The notes: generated from the letters alone by a model not told the origin. 64,000 nt of DNA from Aquabacterium sp. (GCF_016195855.1 NZ_JACPYU010000012.1:124001-188000); one strand, 5' to 3'. Positions 44,369-53,650 are shown, counted from the first letter of the stretch. Made by a program: numbers and translations.

Positions 44369-45044
44369 TATCCCTGAAACACCCTCCACTCCGGGGACTA
44401 CCGGGCGGCGTTATGGCGGCATCGACCCCGAAGAACGCCAGCGCCAGCGCAAGGCCAAGCTGATCGAGGCGGGGCTGGTGGTGTTTGGCGAGCAGGGTTA
44501 TCACAACTCGACCGTGCGGGACGTGTGCAAGCAGGCGCAACTGACCTCGCGCTACTTCTACGAGAACTTCGATGGCATGGAGGCGCTGTTCAAGGCCGTG
44601 TACACCTCGGTGAACCGCGAGCTGATGCAGACCACCATCATGTCGCTGGCGAGCTGCCAGCCTGACCCCGAGAAGCTGGCCGAGGCGGCCTTGCGCAACT
44701 TCCTGGAGTTCATCCGCCAGGACCCGCACCGCGCCCGCGTGGCCCTGATCGACGCGCTCAATGTGGGCGAAGGCATGAACATGCTGGCCGACAAGGCCTC
44801 GCAGGATTTCGCCCACCTGATCGCCGGCTTCATGCACCAGATGTTCCCCAAGCTGGACGCCCAGGGCAGGCTCAACTTCAAGATGCTGGCCAATGGCCTG
44901 GTGGGCGCCAACACGCGCATCGCCACACAATGGGTGGCCGACCGCTGCAAGGCCCCGCTCGAAGACGTGCTGGCCAATACCCTGACCCTGTTCAAGGCCT
45001 GCATCGGCTACGCGCGCACGCTGGAAGCCGAGCTCAAGGACTGA
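44346..45044 (+). CDS. TetR/AcrR-family regulator, divergent from the SDR-esterase operon
   Basis: A 232-residue regulator (MPVSRNRVIPETPS). The TetR domain (RQRKAKLIEAGLVVFGEQGYHNSTVRDVCKQAQLTSRYFYENF) is followed by a helical domain (ALRNFLEFIRQDPHRARVALIDALNVGEG). It is a paralogue of the regulators at 40360 and 41439. It shares a 224-bp divergent promoter region with the SDR gene and is the natural candidate for its control. The ATG at 44346 is favoured over the TTG two codons earlier because it coincides with the predicted transcription start. Confidence 0.9.
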   Translation: MPVSRNRVIPETPSTPGTTGRRYGGIDPEERQRQRKAKLIEAGLVVFGEQGYHNSTVRDVCKQAQLTSRYFYENFDGMEALFKAVYTSVNRELMQTTIMSLASCQPDPEKLAEAALRNFLEFIRQDPHRARVALIDALNVGEGMNMLADKASQDFAHLIAGFMHQMFPKLDAQGRLNFKMLANGLVGANTRIATQWVADRCKAPLEDVLANTLTLFKACIGYARTLEAELKD

Positions 45045-45071
45045 AGCCCCGGACGTGGCACCCGGATACGC

Positions 45072-45097
45072 CACGGGGCAGCCAGAGCCGCCCCGTG
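45072..45097. terminator. Hairpin between convergent genes
   Basis: CACGGGGC (45072-45079) pairs with GCCCCGTG (45090-45097) between the TetR gene and the solute-binding protein gene. No T-tract follows, so it is only a possible terminator. Confidence 0.35.
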
Positions 45098-45137
45098 TGG
45101 GTGTCAAGCTGATGCGTTCATCAGCTCAAATCAGGCC

Positions 45138-46184
45138 TCAACCTTCTTCGGAAGGCGAGCTGCACTCGGCTTCAGCCGGCGTGGCAGCGCAACGCACCTT
45201 CTTGATCACCTTCAGGCCCTGCTTGTTGTAGACGCCCTTGCCTGCGATGTCGATGCGCGACTCGCGCAGGATGGCGCTGTACTTCTTGACGTGATCCGGC
45301 GCGACCTCGATCCAGGTCCCGGCGGGGATGCTGGCGTCGGCGTTCTGGATCAGCTTCATGGCGCGGTCGAACTCGGAGACCCAATGGTCACGCGACTTCT
45401 CGCCAAAGCCAGCGGGGAACTTGGCCTGGTTGAGCACGACCTGATACGTCAGGATCATCAAGGGGAAGCGGGCAATGCCCCCCTTGGCGCCCAGGCCCTT
45501 GCTCAACTCCAGCGGCTTGTAGGCCAGCGTGGGCGCGGCGATCATGTCCACCTCGCCACCATTGAACTTGGCCGACAGGTTGTTGATGTCAGCGGCCACG
45601 GGCTTGCCGCCCACGCGCTGGATCATCATGGCCTGAGCCTGGTCATACTCCAGCGCGGCGATCTTCTTGCCAGCCAGGGCCTCGACCGAGTCGATGGCCC
45701 GGTTGTTGACCATCGGGTAAGCGGCGCCCAGCGGGAAGATGCCACCGATTTCATAGTTGCCCTCCACCATCAGCTTGGCAGCCTGGGGCGAAGAGAAGGT
45801 CTGCACAACCTTGCGCACAACCTCGTAGCTGGCGGGCAAGTCCACCTTGCCATCACGCACCACGGTGGTGGCGCCCAGTGTGTCGATCGACCCGGCCACG
45901 CCATTGAACTGGCGGGTGCGGAAAGCCGTGGCCATCAGGGCATCGCATTTGCCGGCGCGGAACTCGTCCACCGCCACAGCCTCGTTGACGTAGGCCTTGA
46001 GCTCGACCGTCACGCCGTTCTTCTGCATGGCCACGGCATAGTCCTTGGCCATGTTGAAGGCATCACCGCTGGCACCAATGATGTCGAACACGCACATCGT
46101 GTTGGCAGCCTGGGCAGACAGGGCGACTGCGCTCAGCGCCAGGGCGGCGCCAACGTACTTGACAGCCTTTGCTTGGAATTTCAT
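45138..46184 (-). CDS. Putative periplasmic solute-binding protein (DUF6091/DctP-like)
   Basis: A 348-residue exported protein. The signal peptide MKFQAKAVKYVGAALALSAV is cleaved near AQA-AN. The mature part has the two-lobed binding-protein pattern seen in TRAP DctP relatives (CVFDIIGASGDAFNMAKDYAVAMQKNG, FRAGKCDALMATAFRTRQFNG, VDMIAAPTLAYKPLELSKGLG). AGGAGAG precedes the ATG. No transporter membrane subunits are adjacent, so its partner is unknown; a role with a remote permease or as a free sensor is possible. Confidence 0.8.
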   Translation of the reverse strand: MKFQAKAVKYVGAALALSAVALSAQAANTMCVFDIIGASGDAFNMAKDYAVAMQKNGVTVELKAYVNEAVAVDEFRAGKCDALMATAFRTRQFNGVAGSIDTLGATTVVRDGKVDLPASYEVVRKVVQTFSSPQAAKLMVEGNYEIGGIFPLGAAYPMVNNRAIDSVEALAGKKIAALEYDQAQAMMIQRVGGKPVAADINNLSAKFNGGEVDMIAAPTLAYKPLELSKGLGAKGGIARFPLMILTYQVVLNQAKFPAGFGEKSRDHWVSEFDRAMKLIQNADASIPAGTWIEVAPDHVKKYSAILRESRIDIAGKGVYNKQGLKVIKKVRCAATPAEAECSSPSEEG

Positions 46185-46491
46185 CTATCTCTCCTGTGTA
46201 GGGGGACGGCCGCACGGCCGCAGTGGTTGCATCAGGCCTGGTTCAGGTCGACGCCGGCGGATGCTAGGGGCCACCCCGGCAGCGATGTAACGACTTACAT
46301 TCGCTTGCAGCAAAGACGCTGCGCCGCAGGCCACGTGCCCATCGGGCAATCCAGGCATCCTCCCAGGGCCAGGCGAGGCATCGCGGCCGAACCACTCCGT
46401 TACACAAGTGACGGGCCTCGCCGTGTTTGATACCTCGGGTGTTCGCCCCACAACACACGATGCAATAATTCTCGATCACGCCCCGCATCAC
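46185..46491. promoter_or_regulatory. Divergent promoter region with a 16-bp palindrome
   Basis: The 307 bp separate the solute-binding protein gene (minus) and the acyltransferase gene (plus). ATGTAA-CGAC-TTACAT (46285-46300) is a perfect dyad about 100 bp before the binding-protein start and 190 bp before the acyltransferase. No gene is visible. Confidence 0.5.
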
Positions 46492-47565
46492 ATGGACAAC
46501 GCACCCCAACAGAACCGCAACGACAATTTGCAGATGCTGCGCTTCTTCGCTGCGGCGTTTGTCTTGCTGACCCACATCACCTTCTACATCCACGAGCGGG
46601 TCGACAGCACCATCGGGGTCTGGCACGTGGGAGAGGTGGGCGTCCCCATCTTCTTTGTCATCAGCGGCTTCGTGATGCACCTGTCGGCGGCCCGGATCCC
46701 ACTGAACAGTGACGGCGCGAGGATCTTCATGCACAGGCGCGTCTCGCGCATCTTTCCCCTGTACTGGTTGATCACCATCGTGAAACTGTGCATCGCGTTT
46801 GCGGTACCCGCCGCGATCCTGCACAACGCCCCGGACCTGCTTCACAGCCTGGGCTCACTGGTGCTGTTCCCGATGTTCAACAGCGAGGGGCAGATCCGCC
46901 CCATCCATGGGGTCGCTTGGACCTTGCTGCACGAGATGCTGTTCTATTACATCTTCGCGCTGGCCATGGTGTTGCGCCGCTCGCCCTATGTGTTCAGCTC
47001 GGTGCTCATCACCGGCATGTGGGCCGCCGGCCTGTTCATCCAGCCAGAATCTGCCCTCGCCTATGTGTGCACAGACCGCATCAACCTGATGTTCGTGGCG
47101 GGCATGAGCCTGTCGGCCTGGATCAAGTCCGGACGCGCGATCCCCCGTGCGCTGGGGCTGTTGATGCTGGCGGTGGCCTTTGCTTCGTTGCAGGGTATGG
47201 ACGGGGCCGTCTTTGCCTTCATCCACGGCTACAACATCGATGCCGCGCTGATCGTGATGGCCGCCATGGCGCTGAGCCTCAATGCCCTGCCCCCGCTCAA
47301 GCGCCTGCTGGTCTCGCTGGGCGACAGTTCTTACTCGCTGTACATGCTGCACCCCATCCTGGCGCCGGCCATCTGCGTGCTCCTGCTGAAGCTGAAGATC
47401 AGCTCGCCCTACATCATCGTTCCTGTTGCGTTCGTGGCATGCGTCACAGCAGCCAACTTGCTGTACAGGTATATTGAAAACCCCCTCAATGAACTGGCCA
47501 AACGGCATCTGGGCAAGGTGTTCCTGAAGTCCCGCCCAAGCCACGTGGCCGCCAAAGGAAGCTGA
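46492..47565 (+). CDS. Acyltransferase-3 family membrane protein
   Basis: A 357-residue polytopic membrane protein (about ten hydrophobic segments) of the OafA/acyltransferase-3 family. It shows the N-terminal pattern LQMLRFFAAAFVLLTHI with the conserved Arg and His, VGVPIFFVISGFVMHLSA, and RRVSRIFPLYWL. Such proteins transfer acetyl or other acyl groups to envelope glycans. The ATG at 46492 (MDNAPQQNRNDN) is chosen because the longer frame to 46408 adds unrelated sequence. Its stop overlaps the SGNH gene start by one base, so the two are coupled. Confidence 0.88.
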   Translation: MDNAPQQNRNDNLQMLRFFAAAFVLLTHITFYIHERVDSTIGVWHVGEVGVPIFFVISGFVMHLSAARIPLNSDGARIFMHRRVSRIFPLYWLITIVKLCIAFAVPAAILHNAPDLLHSLGSLVLFPMFNSEGQIRPIHGVAWTLLHEMLFYYIFALAMVLRRSPYVFSSVLITGMWAAGLFIQPESALAYVCTDRINLMFVAGMSLSAWIKSGRAIPRALGLLMLAVAFASLQGMDGAVFAFIHGYNIDAALIVMAAMALSLNALPPLKRLLVSLGDSSYSLYMLHPILAPAICVLLLKLKISSPYIIVPVAFVACVTAANLLYRYIENPLNELAKRHLGKVFLKSRPSHVAAKGS

Positions 47566-48311
47566 TGGCTGACACTCTGACCCGCATCCTGCAAGGGGCA
47601 CTGGCTTGTGCGCTGATGGGCTCGACGGCCCTGTCCCAGGCTGCGGATTGCGACAAGGGCAAGAACTGCCTGTTCGTGATTGGCAACTCCCTGACTCGCC
47701 ATGGCCCTTCATCAGCGATTGGCTGGCAAGGTGAATGGGGCATGGCCGCCAGCGCCGCCGACAAGGACTACGTGGCGCAATTGCTGAAACTGTTGAACCA
47801 GGATGCGGCCGGCGCATCATGGGCTGCACACAAGGAAGACGGCGGCGAACTGGAACGCCACCCGGCCCTCTATCACGTTGCGGACGAGACAAGCCGCCTG
47901 GCCCGCCAATCGGCTCTTGTGGTGGTGGAGGTCGGCGACAACGTGGACACCGGCAAGACGCCCCTGCCCATGTTTGCCCAAGCCTACTCGCAAAGTCTCG
48001 AGGCCTTGAAGCCTGAAGCCGGCGTACTGGCTTGCGTGAGCACCTGGTGGCCCTCGGCTGAAAAAGACCAGCTCATCAAGGAGCGCTGCGAAAAGGCCGG
48101 AGGGGTGTTCGTGGACATCTCCAGCATCGCCCGATCACCCAAGAGCATCGCGCGCAATGAGCGCACGATTGCGCATGACGGCGTGGGCGCTCACCCCGGG
48201 GACGCCGGCATGAAGGCGATCGCCAACAAGATCTTCACCGTGGCGGGGCCACGCCCAAGCGCGGACAAGGCGGCACAGCCCGTCAAGACACCGGGCAAGA
48301 AGCAGCCCTGA
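47565..48311 (+). CDS. Exported SGNH/GDSL-type hydrolase
   Basis: A 248-residue protein with a signal peptide (cleaved near SQA-AD) and SGNH blocks: IGNSLTRHGP with the likely nucleophile Ser, VVVEVGDNV, and GVGAHPGDAGMKAIA with the His of the C-terminal block. Such enzymes act as O-acetyl esterases or acyltransferase partners on glycans. AAAGGAAG lies just before the ATG, which overlaps the acyltransferase stop (TGATG). In many OafB-like proteins the two domains are fused; here they are coupled genes. Confidence 0.78.
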   Translation: MADTLTRILQGALACALMGSTALSQAADCDKGKNCLFVIGNSLTRHGPSSAIGWQGEWGMAASAADKDYVAQLLKLLNQDAAGASWAAHKEDGGELERHPALYHVADETSRLARQSALVVVEVGDNVDTGKTPLPMFAQAYSQSLEALKPEAGVLACVSTWWPSAEKDQLIKERCEKAGGVFVDISSIARSPKSIARNERTIAHDGVGAHPGDAGMKAIANKIFTVAGPRPSADKAAQPVKTPGKKQP

Positions 48312-48329
48312 CAGGCGTCAGGCTCGCGC

Positions 48330-48530
48330 TCATTTCGTACCGGGCGCAGGCTTGCGCCCAGGCACCGCGCTCTTGCTCGCATACGTCACCTGATGCTCGG
48401 CCAGGTAGTCCCGGATCATCTGCCGCACCACCTGCGATGGCGTGAGGTCCTGGCTGGCGCACAAGGCCTCGAATGCGGCCTTCTTGTCAGGGTCGATCAG
48501 CAGCGTCAGGCGAGCGGTTTTGGATTCCAT
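48330..48530 (-). CDS. Small ribbon-helix-helix (CopG-like) protein
   Basis: A 66-residue protein starting MESKTARLTLLIDPDKKAAF at 48530. It has a short beta strand with alternating residues (ARLTLLID), then two helices (KKAAFEALCASQD, TPSQVVRQMIRDYLAEH), as in RHH DNA-binding proteins. A basic tail follows. There is no toxin gene beside it, so it is more likely a stand-alone regulator than half of a toxin-antitoxin pair. Confidence 0.75.
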   Translation of the reverse strand: MESKTARLTLLIDPDKKAAFEALCASQDLTPSQVVRQMIRDYLAEHQVTYASKSAVPGRKPAPGTK

Positions 48531-48572
48531 GATGGCGCGCAAGGGTAAGTCAAAAGCATTGTAGGAGCCCGC

Positions 48573-49313
48573 TCACGCACGGCGCAGGCTTTGGGCGATG
48601 TGGGCGAAAGCGGCTTCCAGCTGGCTCCAGGCCGCATCCGGCAAGCCGGCCGGACGGGGCGCCGGCAAGGCCTCATGCAAATGCCCCTTGCAGGCGAACA
48701 CGGTGGCGTTGTCTGCCTCGGGCTCGACCACGACATGCACCTCGCCCTTGAAGGCCGCGTGAACGCGGGCCACGTAGGTGTCGAAGTGCGGGTGCCTGTA
48801 ATGCAGGTTGACCACCAGGATGCCGCCGGGCTGCAAGGCCTCGTAGCAGTGCTCGTAAAAGCGCTGCGAGCACAGCCTGGCCGGGATGCCACTGACCTCG
48901 AAGCCGTCCACCAGCAGCACGTCGTACTGTTTGGGCGGGCGCCGCACGAACAGCGCGCCGTCCCCCTGCAGCACCTTGAAGCGGCTGTCGTCCTGAGGGA
49001 TCAGGAAGGCATCGCGCAGCGCCACCACATGGGGGTTGATCTCCACCACCACGAGGCGGGCGCGAGGCAGGTAGCGGTAGCAGAACTTGGCCATCGAGCC
49101 GCCGCCCAGCCCGATCATGGCGATGTTGTCGGGCCTGGGGTTGAACAGCAGGAAGCCCATCATCGTGCGGGTGTACTCCAGCACCAGGGCGTCGGGCTGC
49201 ATCAGGTTCATGCTGCTTTGGATGGCCGAGATCGAGAAGTACAAGGACTTGGATCCCAAGGTCTCCGAGACAAAGGGTTTGACGAACTCGTCGGGGTCGG
49301 TGGTGTCAGGCAT
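48573..49313 (-). CDS. Spermidine-synthase-fold protein
   Basis: A 246-residue Rossmann-fold protein with the spermidine-synthase/SAM-methyltransferase pattern: MIGLGGGSMAKFCYRYLP (cofactor loop), LVVVEINPHVVALRDAF (acidic end of strand 2), VLQGDGALFVRR and YDVLLVDGFEVSG. The usual N-terminal beta domain is reduced. It may be an aminopropyltransferase or a relative with another role. No SpeD or SpeB homologue is nearby. It is transcribed divergently from the MpaB-like gene across palindromic sites. Confidence 0.82.
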   Translation of the reverse strand: MPDTTDPDEFVKPFVSETLGSKSLYFSISAIQSSMNLMQPDALVLEYTRTMMGFLLFNPRPDNIAMIGLGGGSMAKFCYRYLPRARLVVVEINPHVVALRDAFLIPQDDSRFKVLQGDGALFVRRPPKQYDVLLVDGFEVSGIPARLCSQRFYEHCYEALQPGGILVVNLHYRHPHFDTYVARVHAAFKGEVHVVVEPEADNATVFACKGHLHEALPAPRPAGLPDAAWSQLEAAFAHIAQSLRRA

Positions 49314-49354
49314 CCGGATTCAGGCTATACAACTTTAATTTGCCTTTGATTATC

Positions 49355-49387
49355 ATCACATTAACATGTAATGTGATCAATTGATCA
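49355..49387. promoter_or_regulatory. Overlapping palindromes in a divergent promoter
   Basis: ATCACATTA (49355-49363) and TAATGTGAT (49369-49377) form a perfect 9-bp dyad with a 5-bp spacer. TGATCAATTGATCA (49374-49387) is a perfect 14-bp palindrome that overlaps it. They sit between the spermidine-synthase-like gene and the MpaB-like gene, 42 bp before the former's start. Confidence 0.6.
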
Positions 49388-49520
49388 ACGCAAGTTGACA
49401 AGCCATCCAAGCTTGAACGACGGCCAGCGGCCACCACCGCGAGACAAATCGTCCGAAGTGACGATCGTGATTCAGCGCCCGTTGCTCTAGCGTGTGACCC
49501 TCACCACCACGACGGGCTGC

Positions 49521-50537
49521 ATGATGAGCGAGCATCCTTCCACAGGCGCCTCCGGGTGCCCCATGAGCACGCCCGACGCGGGTGGCGGCCAGCGGCACCG
49601 CCGCCTCCTGGGCCTGTGGCGCAACCCCTCTGTTCGACGCGAGATCGCCGCCCTCGACGCCCAGCGCGACTGCCAGCGCATCGTGCACCTGCTGACGGCC
49701 TATGAGTTCCCCGCCGACATCCAGCGCGCCACCGAGCTGGCCCTGTTCCACACCTATGGCAGCCACTCGATCTCCGCGCTGCTGGACCGCACCGGCCAGT
49801 TCAGCAAGCTGGGCCAGAAGCGCTACGACGACACGCGCCTGCTGATCGCCCAGTTCATGGAAAGCGGCTGGGCATCCGACCCGGGCCAGCGCTCGATCGC
49901 GCAGATGAACCACATCCACGCGCACTACCGCATCGACAACGAGGACTTCCTCTTCGTGCTGTGGACTTTCATCGACTTCCCCTTGCGCTGGCTGGACGCG
50001 TTTGGCTGGCGCCGCGTCACCGCGCACGAGCGCCAGGCCTGGTTCCATTACTGGGTGGAGATTGGCCGGCGCATGCGGCTGCAGCACATCCCCGGCAGCC
50101 CGGAAGCCTTCGATGCCTTCGTGCAGGCCTACGAGGCCCGCCAGCTGCACCACACGCCCGCCAACGAACGCGTGGCCCAGGCAACCATCGCCATCATGGC
50201 GGCCTGGCTGCCCAAGCCCTTGCGTGGCGCGGTCGCCCCGGTGGTCCGTACGCTGGTGCCAGCTCGTTTACTGCCAGCCATCGGCATGCACGCCCCGTCG
50301 CCTGTGCTCAAGGCCTTGGTCCACGGGGCGCTGAAACTGCGGGCGCTGGCCAAGCGCGGGTTGCCGTGGGAGGCTTACCCCACCATGCTGGCGAACACGC
50401 GCAACCGCACCTACCCGGGCCAGTGCTACCGCATCGAGGAACTGGGGCCACCATTTGCGCACCGACTTCAGGCCGGCAGCGAGGATCAGGGTGAGCTTGA
50501 GGGTGAAGCGCAGGCCCAGGTCAAGCGGGCAGGTTGA
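49521..50537 (+). CDS. MpaB-type oxygenase family protein (DUF2236)
   Basis: About 338 residues with the DUF2236/MpaB pattern: ADIQRATELALFHTYGSHSISALL, KLGQKRYDDTRLLIAQF, HAHYRIDNEDFLFVLWTFIDFP and ERQAWFHYWVEIGRRM. It includes His and Arg residues that bind haem in latex-clearing-protein relatives. Members of this family are b-type haem oxygenases or of unknown role. The frame opens at GTG 49494; ATG 49521 or 49524 gives a start without the extra residues, but no strong ribosome-binding site decides. It stands alone. Confidence 0.78.
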   Translation: MMSEHPSTGASGCPMSTPDAGGGQRHRRLLGLWRNPSVRREIAALDAQRDCQRIVHLLTAYEFPADIQRATELALFHTYGSHSISALLDRTGQFSKLGQKRYDDTRLLIAQFMESGWASDPGQRSIAQMNHIHAHYRIDNEDFLFVLWTFIDFPLRWLDAFGWRRVTAHERQAWFHYWVEIGRRMRLQHIPGSPEAFDAFVQAYEARQLHHTPANERVAQATIAIMAAWLPKPLRGAVAPVVRTLVPARLLPAIGMHAPSPVLKALVHGALKLRALAKRGLPWEAYPTMLANTRNRTYPGQCYRIEELGPPFAHRLQAGSEDQGELEGEAQAQVKRAG

Positions 50538-50567
50538 CCCTGCCGCTCAGGTGCAAAGCACCAAGGG

Positions 50568-51575
50568 TCAGACCTTCACACCCGCCTGCATGGCCTGCTG
50601 GTCCGCGTGGTAGCTGCTGCGCACCATGGCGCCCACGGCAGCGTGCGTGAAGCCCATCTTGCGGGCTTCTTCCTCGAACATCTTGAAGGTGTCCGGGTGC
50701 ACATAACGGCGCACCGGCAGGTGGTGGCCTGAAGGCGCCAGGTACTGGCCGATGGTGATCATGTCGATGTCATGCGCGCGCATGTCGCGCATCACCTGCA
50801 GGATCTCTTCGTCGGTTTCACCCAGGCCGACCATGATGCCGCTCTTGGTCGGGATATCCGGGTGCAGGGCCTTGAACTTCTTGAGCAGGTTCAGGCTGAA
50901 CGCGTAATCACTGCCTGGGCGCGCTTCCTTGTACAGGCGCTGCGCGGTTTCCAGGTTGTGGTTCATCACATCGGGCGGGGCGGCCTTGAGGATCTCCAGG
51001 GCGCGCTCGTCGCGGCCACGGAAGTCAGGCACCAGGATCTCGATGCGCGTGGCGGGCGATTGCTCGCGGATCTGCTTGATGCACTCCACGAAGTGGCCGG
51101 CACCGCCATCACGCAGGTCATCGCGGTCCACGCTGGTGATGACCACGTACTTGAGCTTGAGGGCGGCAATCGTCTTGGCCAGGTTGGCCGGCTCGTTCAC
51201 GTCCAGCGGGTCAGGGCGGCCGTGGCCCACGTCGCAGAAGGGGCAACGGCGCGTGCACTTGTCGCCCATGATCATGAAGGTGGCCGTGCCGTGGCCAAAG
51301 CACTCGCCGATATTGGGGCAGGAGGCCTCTTCGCACACCGTGTGCAGCTTGTGCTCGCGCAGGATGCTCTTGATCTCGTAGAAGCGTGTGCTGGGCGAGC
51401 CTGCCTTGACGCGGATCCACTCGGGCTTGCGCAGCACTTCTTCCGCGGGCACCACCTTGATGGGGATGCGGGCCGTCTTGGCCTGGGCTTTTTGCTTGGC
51501 GGAAGGGTCGTAGGCGGGCGCGGGGGCCTGGGTCAGGCCTTGTGCAGGATCAGCGGGGGTGTTTTCTGTGGACAT
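50568..51575 (-). CDS. lipA: Lipoyl synthase
   Basis: A 335-residue radical-SAM enzyme that inserts two sulfurs into protein-bound octanoyl groups. The auxiliary Fe-S cluster ligands are in [12 protein letters not shown], the SAM cluster in [13 protein letters not shown], and the closing serine region is RSSYHA near the C-terminus. The start [13 protein letters not shown] at 51575 is followed by a family-typical Ala/Lys-rich N-terminal arm. It lies 164 bp downstream of lipB on the same strand, the usual pairing. Confidence 0.96.
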   Translation of the reverse strand: MSTENTPADPAQGLTQAPAPAYDPSAKQKAQAKTARIPIKVVPAEEVLRKPEWIRVKAGSPSTRFYEIKSILREHKLHTVCEEASCPNIGECFGHGTATFMIMGDKCTRRCPFCDVGHGRPDPLDVNEPANLAKTIAALKLKYVVITSVDRDDLRDGGAGHFVECIKQIREQSPATRIEILVPDFRGRDERALEILKAAPPDVMNHNLETAQRLYKEARPGSDYAFSLNLLKKFKALHPDIPTKSGIMVGLGETDEEILQVMRDMRAHDIDMITIGQYLAPSGHHLPVRRYVHPDTFKMFEEEARKMGFTHAAVGAMVRSSYHADQQAMQAGVKV

Positions 51576-51739
51576 GGCAAGGCTTGATTTCAACGCCCGG
51601 CTTTTGGCCGGGCCATCTGCCACTTTAGCCGATTGGGGCCCGCGACGGGCGAAAGCCCCGGTGTGGAAAGCCGCAGGCCGGTGAATCAAGCACAAGGATG
51701 GCGCACGTGGGGGCGCCGCTGCGGGCACCCACCGTGTGC

Positions 51740-52426
51740 TCAGGGCGCCAGCCGAAGGTCGAGCTGATGCGCCTGCACGGCCGCGACTTCATCCCAACCC
51801 ACGTCCACACCGATGCTGGCCAGGTCCACGGTGCGCAAGCCCTGGTAGCCGCAGGGGTTGATGCGGCCGTAGGGGCTCAGGTCCATGGCCACATTGAGCG
51901 CCATGCCGTGGTACGTGCAGTGCCGGCTGACCTTGATGCCCAGGGCGGCGATCTTGCCCAGGCCCTTGAAGGGGTCGCGCGGGTCAGCGGGGGTGCTGAG
52001 CGCAGCGTGGGCAAAAGGGTCGTCCAGCCGCACGTAGATGCCCGGCGCGCCAGCCACGCGGTGCCCCGTCACCCCGAAGTGCGCCAGGGTGCGGATGATG
52101 GCTTCTTCCAGCCGGTATACATACTCCTTGACGAAGTAACCGCGGCGCTGGAGGTTGAGCAGCGGGTAGGCCACGACCTGACCCGGCCCGTGGTAGGTCA
52201 CCTGCCCGCCCCGGTTGGTCTGCACCACGGGGATGTGGTCGGGGCCTTCGGGGTTGAACAGCACGTGGTCAGCCTTGCCGGCCAGGCCTTGCGTGAAGGT
52301 GGGCGGGTGCTGGCACACCCAGATTTCATCGGGGGTGTCCGCGGTGCGGGTGTCGGTGAAGGCCTGCATGGCCGCCATCGTGGGGGCGTAGGGCACCAGG
52401 CCCAGGTTCTGGATGATCGTGCTCAC
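51740..52426 (-). CDS. lipB: Octanoyltransferase
   Basis: A 228-residue enzyme that moves octanoate from acyl carrier protein to lipoyl domains, the step before LipA. It shows the family motifs [33 protein letters not shown], a lysine in [20 protein letters not shown] and the catalytic cysteine in NPCGYQGL. It is 51 bp after dprA on the same strand. Confidence 0.96.
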   Translation of the reverse strand: MSTIIQNLGLVPYAPTMAAMQAFTDTRTADTPDEIWVCQHPPTFTQGLAGKADHVLFNPEGPDHIPVVQTNRGGQVTYHGPGQVVAYPLLNLQRRGYFVKEYVYRLEEAIIRTLAHFGVTGHRVAGAPGIYVRLDDPFAHAALSTPADPRDPFKGLGKIAALGIKVSRHCTYHGMALNVAMDLSPYGRINPCGYQGLRTVDLASIGVDVGWDEVAAVQAHQLDLRLAP

Positions 52427-52477
52427 AGGCGCATTTTGACACCCCAGCCCCCAACCACGCCGGAAAGCGGGCGCCGC

Positions 52478-53650
52478 TCAGGCCAAGCCCACGCGCTGGA
52501 ACAACTGCCCCGGCAACCGGGCGACCTGCCCCATCAACTCCAGCTCCAGCAGGCGGGCGCCCAGGTCGGCCGCCCCCCAGCCCGTGCGAGCCGACAGCGC
52601 CTCCTGGCTGACCGGGTCATAGCCCATGGCGGCCAGGATGGGGTCTTCGTCTGATGTGACCGATGTTGCCTGGTCCTGGCAGGTGTTGGCGTCGGCAGAG
52701 GACGCGTTTGCCGCAGCGCCCAAGGCCGAGCTCTCCAGGTGCAGCTCTTCCAGCACGTCCTGCGCGGTCTCGACCAGCTTGGCGCCTTGCTTGATCAAGG
52801 CGTGGCAGCCACGCGCATGCGGCGAGTGGATGGAGCCAGGGATCGCGAGCACCTCGCGCCCCATCTCGGCCGCCAGGCGCGCCGTGATCAGGGAGCCGGA
52901 CTGCACGGCCGCCTCCACCACCAGCGTGCCGCGCGTCAGGGCAGCGACCACGCGGTTGCGCTTGGGGAAATTGGCCTGCAGGGGCTGCGTGCCCAAGGTG
53001 AACTCGCTGAGCAGCAGGCCTTGCTCGGCCAGGCGGTGGGCCAGGGCCTGGTGGGCCTTGGGGTAGACGCGGTCCAGGCCCGTGCCCACCACCGCGATGG
53101 TGCTGCCCAGGCCGCCGTCCAGCGCACCTTCATGGGCGGCACCGTCCACGCCCAGCGCCAGGCCCGAGACCACGGTCACGCCGGCCTGGCTCAAGGCCTT
53201 GGCAAAAGCGTAGGCGTTGTCTCGCCCTTGCGGGCTGGGGTGGCGGCTGCCCACCACGGCCACCGCTGGGCGCGCGAGCAGGTCCAGCCGGCCTTGGGCA
53301 AACAGCAGCAAGGGCGGGTCCGCCGCCTGCAGCAGCATCTGGGGATAGGCGGGATCAGCCAGACTCAGCACCTGCCTCGCCATGCGGCCGCTGGCCAGTT
53401 GCGGCGACTGCGCCAGCCACGCCAGGGTGGCCTCCACCTGCTCGTCCAGGCCTTCGGGCTCCTCGCCCAGCGCGGTGCGCTCGCGTTTGCTCACCAGGGC
53501 CACCAGCGCCGCTTCGGGTGCGGCAAACACGGCCTGGGGCGAGCCCAGTGCGGCCAGCAATTTGCGCGCACAGCCCGGCCCGACATGCGGCGTCAGCACC
53601 AGGCGCAGCCAGGCTCGCAACTCTGCCCGCGCCATGTCCTCCCGTTCCAT
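52478..53650 (-). CDS. dprA: DNA-processing protein DprA
   Basis: A 390-residue protein that loads RecA on incoming single-stranded DNA during transformation. An N-terminal SAM-like region is followed by the Rossmann-type DprA core (AVAVVGSRHPSPQGRDNA, VVSGLALGVDGAAHEGAL, TIAVVGTGLDRVYPKAH, FPKRNRVVAALTRGTLVVEAA, SGSLITARLAAEMGREVLAIPG). A winged-helix C-terminus (DPVSQEALSARTGWGAADLGARLLELELMG) ends the protein. ATG 53650 has better Shine-Dalgarno spacing than ATG 53635. It is separated from the upstream LysM gene by a terminator. Confidence 0.94.
   Translation of the reverse strand: MEREDMARAELRAWLRLVLTPHVGPGCARKLLAALGSPQAVFAAPEAALVALVSKRERTALGEEPEGLDEQVEATLAWLAQSPQLASGRMARQVLSLADPAYPQMLLQAADPPLLLFAQGRLDLLARPAVAVVGSRHPSPQGRDNAYAFAKALSQAGVTVVSGLALGVDGAAHEGALDGGLGSTIAVVGTGLDRVYPKAHQALAHRLAEQGLLLSEFTLGTQPLQANFPKRNRVVAALTRGTLVVEAAVQSGSLITARLAAEMGREVLAIPGSIHSPHARGCHALIKQGAKLVETAQDVLEELHLESSALGAAANASSADANTCQDQATSVTSDEDPILAAMGYDPVSQEALSARTGWGAADLGARLLELELMGQVARLPGQLFQRVGLA

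Noticed and set aside
48330..48530. RHH protein as an antitoxin
   Set aside because: No small toxin-like gene lies on the same strand next to it.
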